Shown here piece after piece: positions 46,601 through 57,182 of a stretch of 64,000 nt of DNA. The notes beneath the pieces are model-generated. The model ran no database searches. It saw only the letters and a list, made by a program, of their open reading frames with translations, and had not been told where the DNA came from. The position numbers and the translations under genes are program-made. Numbering within the stretch: position 1 is the first letter of the stretch; each line of letters starts with the position of its first letter. Origin of the DNA: Fasciolopsis buskii (taxonomy: Eukaryota; Platyhelminthes; Trematoda; Plagiorchiida; Fasciolidae); contig LUCM01004327.1 of assembly GCA_008360955.1 (NCBI GenBank), forward strand, positions 95,660-159,659, given 5' to 3'.

Positions 46601-49208
46601 GTGGTGGTGGTAGTGTTTCATAGCTCTTATGGTGCACCGCACGGGATAAGAGAGAAAGAGGAACCGGCAACCGTGACCCTGAAACTTCGAGAGGCATAGA
46701 ACCACATACAGTCTCAATGGTTCAGGTGTGGTAACATACCGGGCGGGAGCTAGCTAGCCATCACCAAAGTGCCCGAATACCTGTGATTCGCACCTATGAC
46801 CATCTTGTTGGCAAACCCTTAACTCACTTAACCATTCCCGTTCATGTTATTCTTTTCGTTTGCAGAATTCATGTTTGGAATGAAGAAACCGGCAAACTAA
46901 ACCTTAAATTTTTAAGCGGAAAACTCAATCAGAGTTTAATAGATAACGACTCTGCAGGTTAGGATCTAACAACAAACAATTCAACCGGTAACCTTGTACC
47001 GACAGAACGTGAGTACAATATTCTACCTCCAAAATGTGAACACCAAAGCATAAAGATGATAAGTATTTTATCGAGTGCAAAAATTCGCCCAGTTTTGTTT
47101 AGAGACAAAGCAAACAACAACAACAACAAACTACCGAGTGCCATTCTGCGCGAAACTCCCTGTGAAAAACCCGGAAAAAAGAATGCCTATGTAGGCCATA
47201 CCGGAGATATGTACAAATCTCAGTAGTGATAGGTTGCTGATGCCGATTGTCTCCGTGCCAATCCAGGAGGGCAAACAACGCAATCAAAAAGAAACTTTCA
47301 GGCAGTTAACTAAAAGGGATGGGTAGTAGATCCCGAGCTGGCTAGTACTAAAGGCATGAACATTTCATACTGCCCTACTGGGGTGTCAAGTGGACAAACT
47401 ATAAATGGAATGGAATAGACATGAAGAATCATGTATTAGTTGCTAACTAATTCCGTGAACATCTGTTTGCATGATCACAGCTGCATGGAATTTTAGTGTT
47501 TGTCCTTCCTTGCCTGCCCCGAGGGCACACACGTATCGATCTTTATCGACCCCGTACGCCGATCGCAAGTTGAACACTCACTCGGAAGGGCCAGAGGTAT
47601 CGTGGGGCCAACAACGCAAACCACCACCCTAAATAAAGTCTTTCCTTCCAAGTGCCAAATATGCTCCATCCACAGCCTACTTAGTTCTTTTCTGCACAAG
47701 TCTATTCTGACTATGAAGTTCAAGAAGCTAGTGAATGAGAATAAAAGCAATGTGTAATTCAGCATACAGGTGGCCATATCCGGGATTTAATCGATGAGTC
47801 CACCAAGGGATCAGCTAGTCATCTGACGAAGCCCAGCAGTCTAGGCTATGGGCTTCGGAGCTCGCTTATCGACACTGTACACAGAGTATTAGCGCATTAC
47901 TCACTTGCTCGTAGAATGCGAGTTTTCGGGACTGGCCAAATGAATTTTTATAAACTTCGTACAGTCCAAAACGTGGCAAAGAATAGGTAACCTGACGCAG
48001 CAGCGAGGCAGAAATCCCGTTGTATAGTCCAAGTAGACCATCGGATTGAATCACTCGAATTGCCACGCGAACGAATGTGGGATTTTTCGCCCCAGGAGTC
48101 TAAGGTTGTTCGATGCGAATGAACCGGTAGAAGTAAAGATGAGCTGATCCGTGAAATACAAGGCGGTGTCGAAGCAACAACTTTTTAAAAGCCAATAGAT
48201 ACACTGTGAATTAAAACTACTCGGAAGCAGACAACAGACAATAAATCTAATCCGTCAACTGAAGATGACAGGAGGGAATGCTAGGCAGTGAACATGAACA
48301 GCAAAATATGAATTAAAAGAAAAAATACAAGTGACTGTATTGGCGTGTGGTCATCCTATGACTAAAGTTAAGGTGTGTTGGCATTTGTCAGATCGGTCAA
48401 TAGGGATTGTTAATTGCATCGTAGAGCCTAGATAATGATTGCTGATCGCCTGCTCTTCTGGCAAAGAAAACTGTTCGCACAGCCGACTCATGGCTGCCTA
48501 CACAGGTAACATTCAAAGGTGGTTTCTATTTCACTGTGCATGGTGAACTTCTCCTTGTCCGGTTTGGAGATGTCACCCTGTACAGCAAATGGGAGCACGG
48601 AGCAGTGATGTTAAGTCGGATACTTAGAGGAGTTCTGAAAGTAAGAATCGGCCTTCGAGTGGATTGATCTCGCTTCTGGTCGCCGATGACAAACATGCAC
48701 TGGTCGTGTCAACCATGCAGTTGCTCAATAGTCTCAAAGATACTTATCTGGAAAGTGAAAGGTGGAAGACTGCTAATAAGATAAAGAAGTTGGGTAGCAA
48801 AAAATCTGTGGATATTGGGAAGTAAAAATCCATACTTATATGCTGCACATCTTCGTTCGTGAAATTTGTAGGACACCTTCTGGGAACGGGAGGGGCGGCC
48901 AGTTATATGCTGCCTAATGAGAAGGCGAAATTTTGAGGTTAACGGTCTGACTCACAATAACATGTCCGAGTTACAAATTTTGATCTAACATCACTAGAGC
49001 TTCGGTTCCCTCTAATGTGTCCAACTTATTCTGTGAGGTCCTTATTTGTGTGTGTTTGTGTGTGTCGACTTACCTGCATGATAACTTTGACCAGGTCCAA
49101 CGGATGCGTCACTCCGGCAGCCATTCCACTGGCCAAGCCGCCGAAATACCAGCGCGCAACGCGTTTCGGTTGCGGACTTGCAACAGTTGTGGTCCCTTGG
49201 TCCGTCAT
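40266..49208 (-). CDS. SLC25A10: Mitochondrial dicarboxylate carrier, gene span (4 exons)
   Basis: A mitochondrial carrier (SLC25) family member exchanging malate or succinate for phosphate or sulphur oxyanions across the inner membrane. Minus-strand exons: 49074-49208, 47905-48099, 43783-44073 and 40266-40619. All junctions are GT/AG in phase 0 and total 324 codons plus stop, against about 287 aa in vertebrates. The three carrier signatures are present: THPLDLVKV (Pro36-Lys41), QPADLVNVR (Pro127-Arg134, the Asn-Val-Arg variant typical of dicarboxylate carriers) and TQPFDVMKTR (Pro227-Arg234). RQVTYSLPRFGLYE and VRMQNDMKRP are diagnostic of SLC25A10 rather than oxoglutarate or uncoupling carriers. 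Extra length comes from about 27 residues in the last matrix loop. Confidence 0.93.
40620..43782 (-). other. Intron 3 of SLC25A10 (about 3.2 kb)
   Basis: On the minus strand it begins gtaagt and ends ctgcgtag. It has a (CA)n stretch at 43278-43308. No exon, RNA or mobile element was recognised. Confidence 0.65.
43278..43308. repeat. (CA)n microsatellite
   Basis: acacacacgcacacacatatacacacaac, an imperfect dinucleotide repeat within intron 3 of SLC25A10. Confidence 0.85.
43783..44073 (-). CDS. SLC25A10: SLC25A10 exon 3 (second carrier repeat)
   Basis: The acceptor gataaccaacag gives LSIAGVSGLVGGICGQPADL, the start of the second carrier repeat. VNVRMQNDMKRPPAERRNYR follows, then HCFDGLARVYRHGGLSELYA, GRSALMTVGQAVGYDQWK and TGYFDDVL, with donor ctc|gtaagt. 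It is 97 codons, phase 0 at both ends. It aligns without gaps to residues around the second repeat of vertebrate dicarboxylate carriers. Confidence 0.94.
44465..44640 (-). mobile_element. tRNA-like SINE (Cys-type), copy 1
   Basis: On the minus strand it has GAGCTCAGAGGTAGTCACCTG (A-box region), an anticodon-loop-like CCCGCAAAC (GCA) and GCCGGTTCGATCCCGGT (B box with a complete T stem). The 7-nt 3' strand after the T stem does not pair with the 5' end, so it is not a functional tRNA. The body (ccattattccaatgacgcc) is shared with 60715-60895. Confidence 0.65.
46610..46745. repeat. Short interspersed repeat, copy 2
   Basis: The segment gagagaaagaggaaccggcaa through ctcaatggttcaggtgtgg matches 36690-36830 in the same orientation. 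Family unknown; both copies lie in non-coding sequence. Confidence 0.5.
47905..48099 (-). CDS. SLC25A10: SLC25A10 exon 2 (end of first carrier repeat)
   Basis: Acceptor aaccttag, then TPGAKNPTFVRVAIRVIQSD, GLLGLYNGISASLLRQVTYS, LPRFGLYEVYKNSFGQ and LAFYEQ, with donor gagcaa|gtgagt. It is 65 codons, phase 0 at both ends. LYNGxSASLxRQxTYSLxRFxxYE is the characteristic dicarboxylate-carrier sequence between transmembrane helices 1 and 2. Confidence 0.94.
48100..49073 (-). other. Intron 1 of SLC25A10
   Basis: On the minus strand it begins gtaagtcgacacacacaa and ends ccttag. The CA-rich run (49035-49067 on the plus strand as TG) starts 6-8 nt after the donor. Nothing else was recognised. Confidence 0.65.
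49074..49208 (-). CDS. SLC25A10: SLC25A10 exon 1 (start, first carrier signature)
   Basis: The ATG at 49208-49206 gives MTDQGTTTVASPQPKRVARW followed by YFGGLASGMAAGVTHPLDLV and KVIMQ, with donor atgcag|gtaagt. RWYFGGLAS...THPLDLxKV is the standard first helix and signature of the family. The open frame continues upstream without another clear in-frame ATG close by, so this ATG is preferred. It leaves 19 residues before the Arg-Trp-Tyr start of helix 1, slightly longer than in vertebrates. Confidence 0.9.
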
Positions 49209-50207
49209 TTTTTGGGTTACCACAGTTTTACTGATCAAAGCAGAAGATAAACACAGGTCATACCAGTAAACAGTGTAGAACACGAAGGGAGTAGACGAAA
49301 ACGGCCGATCTCATAGGCTCAAGGTGACCAATCAGAATGAAGGACAATCAACCGTCAACCAATAATCAATGAATACGACCACACTGGATGGAACTGCAAT
49401 TGGTCAGAGATAGTTTCACCGATGTTTTCGCAGTCATCCGGTTAATTAAATCGATTGTTATTCGGTGCTCTGTTAAACAATTTATCTCAAGCCAATCAAG
49501 AAACACTGATAATAACAGCTCTTTACAGTTCATGACCCCGTTAATTGTTTGGTTTCACCATACTGCATGTGTACCGGAAAATAACCGAGGATAGATTGCT
49601 TTCGGAGAATGTTTTGGTACGCTATCTTAGTGTAAATGGGCAATTGCGGCAGATATTCATTAGGTTTTTGTTGCCACGAGGAGCAATTACAAATTGTCGA
49701 CCGATTTAAGCGTTTCGTGCACTGCGAGGTTAAGAATACCGGCACAGTAGGAGAGGTGAGCACGTGATTCGAAGACCCGAGAGGCGTACGCTGGACTGAA
49801 CCACTTGTTGCACCAGTCTGATGTTCCGCTAAAGTTGAAAGGTAATGCGTACGATGTAGCAATACGCGCAAATTTGCTGCGAAATTGCAGGATACGGAGT
49901 TTGCCTGATAAGGATGTTTGACAACTTGACGTCTTCAGTTATCGGTGTTTGCACTTCATCGCTAGAATTGGCGAAATTGCAACTTTAGAAATCGAGTACT
50001 GGAAAGCCGGTCCAGAAATAGTCTAACAGATCATACCCAACTAATTGAAAATCGTCCGTTGGCTTCGCGAGTGCTTATGGCAAAGTCAAGCCTCTCACAC
50101 CGTGACTTGCATTCCGTCCTTCCGAAGGCCGAACAAAAAATTAAAACCATCTGTTATGCGCCTAGAGATCTGAATGAAAGCCACGGTATCTGCTGGCAAC
50201 CTCCTAT
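49209..50207. other. 5' flank of SLC25A10
   Basis: The promoter and 5'UTR of SLC25A10 should lie here. I see no specific promoter element, repeat or additional exon. Confidence 0.45.
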
Positions 50208-52620
50208 TGATCGTCTGGCGTGGAAAATTTCTCGATTCATTTGAATCATATTTGGAATCAGCATGGATGGGTCAAATGTGGTGGTGAAACGATTCTACCA
50301 AATCCACATACCAGTTCTTAGTAACATGGTTTGCTAGCTACAACAGAGACCATGAAATAAACGAGTCAGAGTTAGGAAGAGTTCGTCACGCGAACAGGAA
50401 GAGAAGCTACGGAACAATTGCGCTTTTATCCACGTGCAAAGAAAACGAAACAGCTGGTTGAGATCTACTTTGCCATGATTTACCACTGACAATATTTAAC
50501 AGATGTCCAAGCGACCTGATTGTGATGAGTTGTTCGCCCATAAGCAATTCGAGCCCATGCATGGGTGCCACTCAAACATCATTCATATGTGTATATATTG
50601 TTCCTCGTTATCTCACAGCTCAACTTTCGTGGCACACGAGATATCAAAGCGCCGATGACGTTCATGCTTCGGTTCTTGTCGCTGCTGGATTCGACGATCT
50701 TTTGAATTCGGATTGTTTCAGTCAACAGTTTGTCATTCACGGAATGGTCACATCGGATAGAAATTGGCCGAGGTGTTGATGTTCAACACAAAACATGCAA
50801 TCACCGGCTAGTTTGTGTGACGTCTTATCCCCTGGCCGAACATTTGGAATTCATCCGTCATCGATGATTATGTTGTGTAATTAAGTGGACGGTATTTTTC
50901 AATCACAATATGTCACTTTCCACAACGAACATCTCACCAAACTTGTCATTTCTTCACAATCGAAATCGCGAACTAATGAAGACGACGTCGATCCGGAAGG
51001 CGTGACGAAGTAATCGACCGAATGAATGCATAAGTGAAGAAATCACGGTGAAACGGATTGCATGTATTTAATACCACCCGTTTGATCCCTTTCTCGTTAG
51101 TCATGGCACAGCTTATTGCAGTCTGTAGAGTTGTATGGAAACGGAATTTACCTGTGCGCGCACACACACGCATACAAACAGACACAGGCACAGACACAGA
51201 CACAGACAAGTGCACATGCGCATAATTTACACGATAAAATGATGTATCTAGATTCAACATCAAGCGGGAACAAATTAACATTCATTGGATACTACTAATG
51301 TGATAATGATGTGGTAATTAATCGTCCGAATCGGTCCACCCGTCTCTCCATGTAGTCAAACAAACACGAAGAGTTGACCGTTAAACTACAAACCTGTTTG
51401 GTTCAGTTCATTTCTCCTAGCAGATCGAAATTTGTTCACTAGAAGAACTTGGCCGAATTGTCGGAGCGAAGAGAACATGGCATTTGTCATGTAATTTCGC
51501 CAGCTTCACTCATCAAACGAAAGGACTTCAGTTTTGATGCATGAATGGTGTATGTGGAAGTGGTGCAACAGAATTGATGGAAGGAACACATATTGACTGA
51601 TTCTGACGGATTTTGCGGGATTTGGCATTTTAGGAGGCCTGATGAGAAGACTGACTTGTCTAATGTCTTTTACCTGTCGTCTTGCTTTGTCCGGTATTAG
51701 AATCGAAGAAAACGTTTCGATTGCGTACAAACCGTTTCTCCAGCATCTTCAGAATTGTAAGAACCACGGGTCACAGTTTATACTCAATGCTCTTCAAGTT
51801 ACGAATCATGCACACTCGTCTACTGTGTTACTCATCTCACCCTGAGTAAGGCACTAATTCGTCGTGACATTTGAATTATGGATGCAGTGAATGGGCTATG
51901 TGTCATAGGTGTTCAGGTCGAGAGAACCGGATGTGGAGTTTGGATGGAAGCCGACAACCGAGCCTCTGAAATAATGGGTGCCATATGACCACATGGTGTC
52001 TCGTCGGATCAAATTTGTATAATCTGACTGGTTTGACCTGAATTGGAGCATTGTTTAGTGTTGCACGGAATTGTACTGTGTTTCGTTTCATTGCACTGTA
52101 TTTTGTTGTGTTGTATTGTGTTGTATTTTACTGTGCCGCGTTGTATTGTATTTTTTGTTGTTTTGTGTGGACTTTGTTTTCATAAATCTGGCATTTCAGT
52201 TGAAAACGATAGTGAAAAGAAATGGTTTTCCTCATCACCTTACACAAAGGAAGACAAAAGACACTGGAAGAAACACTCGTGAGGTGAACAATTTGTGCAT
52301 TTGTGACGGGTTGCTCAAGACGTCATCTAAAACACGTCCCCGGTTTTTCAGGAGTCATGACTATTAAAGAATGTCTGGCCTCCTATATAGATATTGCTTT
52401 TGGAATGTATGGAACGGAAGCGTACTATGTGGAAATGTGAGATTGTCATTTTGAGAGATCATCGAGCAGATGATAATTAGGATCTGAAAGTATATTCTGA
52501 ACAATCGTTTTCGCATGTGGATAATTGTATTCACACGGTGTAATGTACAATTCGTTTGATGGTAAGCAAGTCACACGATTAATAAATGACATTCCCTGAC
52601 AAAGGATTTCAAAGATTTTC
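50208..52620 (-). repeat. Right arm of the ~2.4-kb inverted repeat
   Basis: The reverse complement matches 30542-32927. Shared landmarks are cagacgatc (50208 end), the TG/CA tract (51150-51215), an 85-codon open frame (50522-50779) present in both arms with two residue changes, a 67-codon frame (51642-51845), the TTGTA/TTGTG tract (52065-52160) and a frame ending LLDDLSK (52446-52676, minus). A few small indels distinguish the arms (for example near 51545-51600). None of the open frames is recognised. Confidence 0.85.
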
Positions 52621-55600
52621 GTACTGAAACCAAGGAACAATAACGGGAGAATTGTAACTAATAATTGGAAACGCAACAGTTTTTAAAATGATAGCTGGTG
52701 CTGTGAATCCCTTTTGCGTTCGATGTGATTGCTCTTGAATTAACCATGAACTACGGGAATGGTGAGATGCTCACTCGAGATTTTTATCAAAGTTTTCTCA
52801 TGGATATTTCACAGAATCACCCACCGTGGATGTTTCTGAGTTGATGAGCATCGGTTCAGAATGAAAACCGATTGCAGGAAAGATTTGAGTCATTTAAGTG
52901 TTGATATTTAAACCAGACTATGCAGAGATTTGAAAGGTTGAAAATAAGTTGCTGGAAATGCTTCGAAAATCACGGTTGTTTATAACGGCTTGAGAGCGGG
53001 CGGCCTCATCAGGGTACTCAATCCGGTGATAGAAGGAACTAGTTGATAAGACAGTGATGCACGTAGGGAAGAGATACGATGAAAAGACAATAGTCTGAAG
53101 CACGCCTGAGTTGTTAGCCAACGGTCTTGACGTTTCCACCCCTCCCTCCAATCCGTTAGACTGGGTTCAGTTGGCCGAGTAACCGGAACGTCATGCCGAT
53201 ATAAATTTGGGACAAACAATTTTTTTTCGGTTTTTGAAGGTTGACAGGTTGTAGGACAGAATCGAATGGAGACGAATAATCTAACATTGTGTGAATTTCG
53301 GCGATCCACCTAAGACATTACAAATATGCTGAACAGGAGAGGCGACAGGTGGCATATGAACATTCAAATTAATCAGAAGGCGGACACACAGAAGAACGTG
53401 TTTGCTTTAACACAACAGGTTTTGTCAGTTTAAGACTGGGATACGTTACTGCCATTGGACGAGTATGCGTGGAATCAGCAATAGGATAAGTAATAAGCTT
53501 AAAGATGCGGTAATTAGGGATATAACTGCGTCAGTCGGAACCGCAACACACTGCCTGGTAGCCATGAAGAGTGACTGGTGGAACCTACGTCTGACGTAAT
53601 TCTATTTGTCTGAAACAGCTTAACCATCTCTTCTCACGAAAAACTGGCAACCCGCATGTTATCATCTTGCACAAGTGTAACTGAGTTGTAATTATTAGGA
53701 TGAATGAAGACGTGATTAATGTCTTCTCTATCGGCAGCAATTTCCATAAGTAAATTTTTCTTTCCGTAACAACAGTTAAATGCGATCTGTCACAGGATTC
53801 CTAAAGGTTCCCTTTCATTTCCTCAGAGACTTCAGTATCTGGGAAGACAGGTGGCCGATGGAAATGAATACGGTTTCGACGATTAGCATGAATCAGAGAG
53901 CACATTGACCGCCTCTACGAAAGGTATCTCAGTATCAGTCAGCAAAAGTTTACAAGAAACCAGGAAGACACACGTGAAAGAAGCATGATGTTATATTTGG
54001 TTTGTTTGCTTGTTAGAACGGACAACATACTGACTGTATATCCTAGGCCTTAGGAGAAATAGACAGTAGTTACACGTCTAGATGGGAGAAGTAATTTCAG
54101 AGAGACCAGTTCAGGATATCGGTGACGTCTCTGTCTAAAACGGAGTTTTCCCTTGCATGAGAAAGACATCTGGTGGAAACCCTTCACAGTAATATGTAAA
54201 TTATCCTCATTAAATAGAACAGTAAGTAATTAAAAAGAAACAAAAGAAGCTGATATCTTGCTAGATCAGAAATGGTCCATGTATTTTGCCCCACCATCTC
54301 TAATCCTCTAATTGGAAACTCTCCTGTCTGCAGTGTCTGGACTCAACGATCCGCACCAGTGAGTATGCTACATCTGGTCATCCTCTACATCTAGCCATAG
54401 TTACTGTGCCTGAATCATACAAGCATCAACTTGAATCAGTGGTCGGAGTACGAAAGATAGGTCTGGCATTCTTGCGAACAACAAAACGGATGTTGGTTCT
54501 GAACAGTGTCAGAGTACACATTTAGACCGAAGTTTGGAGCATTTAAGAGATAACTGACATTGATCATCAGTGCTTCTGTGTGGAATCGATCGTTTGATAT
54601 CTACCAGTGCTTGAATCCAATCGAGGACGCAAACCAGGAGAACGTATAAACTGCAGTAATTCCATACCAGCGCACTGGCGAAAATAGGCAAAAATGAAGC
54701 CAAGGCAAGCACGGAGAAGGTGCGGAAGGGGTGTTAGAAAACAGTAATGGTGCATGATTCATGCCTCTTCCGTGGTTTGGGCTGTCAGTTTAATAAATTC
54801 TACGCGGTTTTGTGAAATTCTGTGATGCCCAGAATAACAAAAAGATGCACGGTGAAACACGCTTAATCGTGAGATGTACCGGAATAAACATTCAGTAGGT
54901 TACGGCTTCAGTTAATGGAATAAACTATTTGGTGACAATTTCTTCACTTAGAATGCTTACCAAACTGATAGAGATCACCAAAATTCTGCCACTAATTCCG
55001 CTACGACAGGGCTTAGCAGATCTATCTACAGTGCTGCAGAATGCAAGGACATTCTGTACTTGAAAGCGTTTGGAAAGCTAACGGGTCGTTGAGTGGAGGA
55101 TGGGGAGATAGTTACTAAGACTTTAGACCTCCTCTGCTAGAGCTATTCTCTAAAAGTACAAATCGCCCACGTAGCAATCAGATTCCAAACTCGCATAACG
55201 AAAAAGAGCGATTTCGTCACTAATATTTCTGTCTGACCATCTTCTAGATAATACTCTGACCACATGAGGAAACCCATGGAGAAAATTTAGCCGGTCCCAT
55301 AAATCACGAGTCACCAAACCCGGAAGATGCCTAAAAAGTGAACTGTCAATCAAACATTTCACAAATTTTCTCCAAAAATCTTGATGTTACGCTGCTTGTA
55401 CTGCGTGCGTGGGCTCTCTCAATCAGCAACATGACCAATGAATACATTCAGCACAACAACAAAATATGAAAGCTAATTTCTGTGCTGCACGACGTTCCCG
55501 AGACGGTGCACTGGTATTCAGGGCCAATGGGCTCTAAACGTAAAGGCATGACATATTAAAGGAAGCATCAATAAACATCAATAAATCAACGGTTTTTTGT

Positions 55601-55789
55601 GATCTCATTGAAAATGTGATATTTGTATGGCTCTGGGAATATTAACAGGCGAAAGAATTCTACAGACAAGAAATACAGCATTCGCGCCATTGAAATCAGT
55701 TCTCAGTCATATCTCTCAGCTTGTTCAAACACTAATAATTCTCATCTCTTGTCTTCCAAAAACTAAGACGCTAAACACCAAACTAGACC
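52621..55789. other. Non-coding region, nothing recognised
   Basis: Only short open frames with no known motif; no repeat landmarks matched elsewhere in the window. Confidence 0.4.
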
Positions 55790-56775
55790 AAAACCGAAAC
55801 TAATTTCTTCATACCTCGACGACAAGTCACAGCCTTACCGCCACGTCGCTTCTTGCAGCCTTGTCCAGTACGTGGGAAAAGAGCACGAAAAAGTAGACAA
55901 TCGGCAGGTATAAGCAATGCGCGTTCAAGCCATCGAAGGCGATGTAGAACAATTACTTCAGTCAGGGGACGAGTGTCTTCACTCAACACACCACAACGCA
56001 CCTCGTCATCGCACTCCCAAAGTTCCCATCAACCACGAGCATTTCTTCGAAGACACCAGTAGTCGAACACAGAATGTTGCCGGGTATCTTCAACCTTAAA
56101 GTAGAACACTGAACGGTGTCATTGTCCGTCATTCATTTGAGGAAAGGCCGGATGTCATGACGGTGTCACAAGTGTCTCAGATTTGCGAAAGCTGCTCTGG
56201 CTTCCACAATTCGTGATGAGACCTCCTCCCCGATACCTCATCCAGATTTGATCAGACTCCCGAGATAGTCGAAGCTATTGACTACTTCTAACCGATCATC
56301 GCAAAGGGTAAATGCAGTTACAGACTGCTGTCAGTCTTGCAGAAGTACTTTTACTTAGGAGGTGCAAAGCACATAGCGCACGAAGAGACCTCAACCGTCA
56401 AGTATTACAATATGCGTTGAATTGCCTGTGCATCGTCAATCAGCAAGGCCATATCATCGGTATACTGTTAGTCAAAATTTCTGTTCCTTAAGAGGAGTTC
56501 AACTCCACCGTCTAGAAAACCAGATACCGCGTTCTGTACACAAAGTTGGATAGAAATGAGATCTGGGGTAGTCTTGCCGTACTCCACCGGAGACGAGGAA
56601 GGGGAACGATAGCTTGTCATAAGCTCTACCCCGACCTGACGTATGGCGGCACAAATTTTCGAGGACCGACGCATACTTTCCAGGTACTCCATTTTCTAAC
56701 ATACGGCCCCATGGTGCAGACCTATCAACTGAATCAAAAGCTGCGCGAATTTCTGAGGACAGGATGATCAACATA
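55790..56775 (-). mobile_element. RTE-type LINE, RT to 3' end, degenerate
   Basis: Minus strand, high to low coordinate: EIRAAFDSVDRSAPWGRMLE (RT motif A), GVPGKYASVLENLCRHTSGR and SGGVRQDYPRS (motif B region) in 56499-56774. YTDDMALLIDDAQAIQ (the YADD box with Thr) lies at about 56415-56465, and CAMCFAPPK (the GMCFAPSKCK block) at about 56350-56370. LRWLERALLIPADCLLFRAL and GCKKRRGGKAVTCRRGMKKL end it at 55800-56001. Stops and frameshifts show decay. It is distinct in sequence from the 10.2-kb tail. Confidence 0.78.
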
Positions 56776-56870
56776 ACTTGGTGAACAAGCTTGTTTCTAG
56801 TTATTCGTACTCATACCAACACAACCTTAAAATGGCTGGAGATAGAGTCAAATCACTCCGTGAACGTGAC
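56770..56870 (+). repeat. Short inverted repeat, left half
   Basis: caacataacttggtgaacaag and ttattcgtac with following accttaaaatggctggagata match the reverse complement of about 57080-57182 with scattered differences. It begins at the 5' edge of the RTE fragment. Confidence 0.55.
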
Positions 56871-57079
56871 AAGTGCTTTTCGCACCATCTACAAAATCAG
56901 AAGCAGGCAATCAAGAACTGTCATTTGTAGCATGTTGAGCACAGACGACGCCGTAGTTATTCGTATAATCCCCCTCTGTGAACTCAAACAATTTTCCCCG
57001 GACTCTTAAACTTGCCTGGCACACTTGCTATTATCCAAAAAGTGGTTTGCAGCCTGATCGATTGACAAATTGATCAATT

Positions 57080-57182
57080 AAACTAACATAGAGGCAATTT
57101 CTCCTGATCCATCTCCAATCATATTTAATGTTATGTATTGGCACGCGTACGAATAACAAGCTTGTTCGCCGGGTTATGTTGT
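57080..57182 (-). repeat. Short inverted repeat, right half
   Basis: The reverse complement reads aacataacccggcgaacaagcttg, then ttattcgtacgcg and cattaaatatgattggagatg, matching the left half at 56770-56870. The unit is unrecognised. Confidence 0.55.

Larger units (their letters stand above)
44074..47904 (-). other. Intron 2 of SLC25A10 (about 3.8 kb)
   Basis: On the minus strand it starts gtgagt and ends ccaacag. It contains a (GAGT)n run (44131-44149), a tRNA-like SINE (44465-44640) and a short interspersed repeat (46610-46745). The long minus-strand open frame at 45878-46435 has no recognisable content. Confidence 0.65.

Noticed and set aside
30542..52620. Long terminal inverted repeats of a giant DNA transposon (Polinton-type)
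   Set aside because: The interval contains an intact host gene and LINEs but no polymerase B, integrase, ATPase or capsid-like frames.
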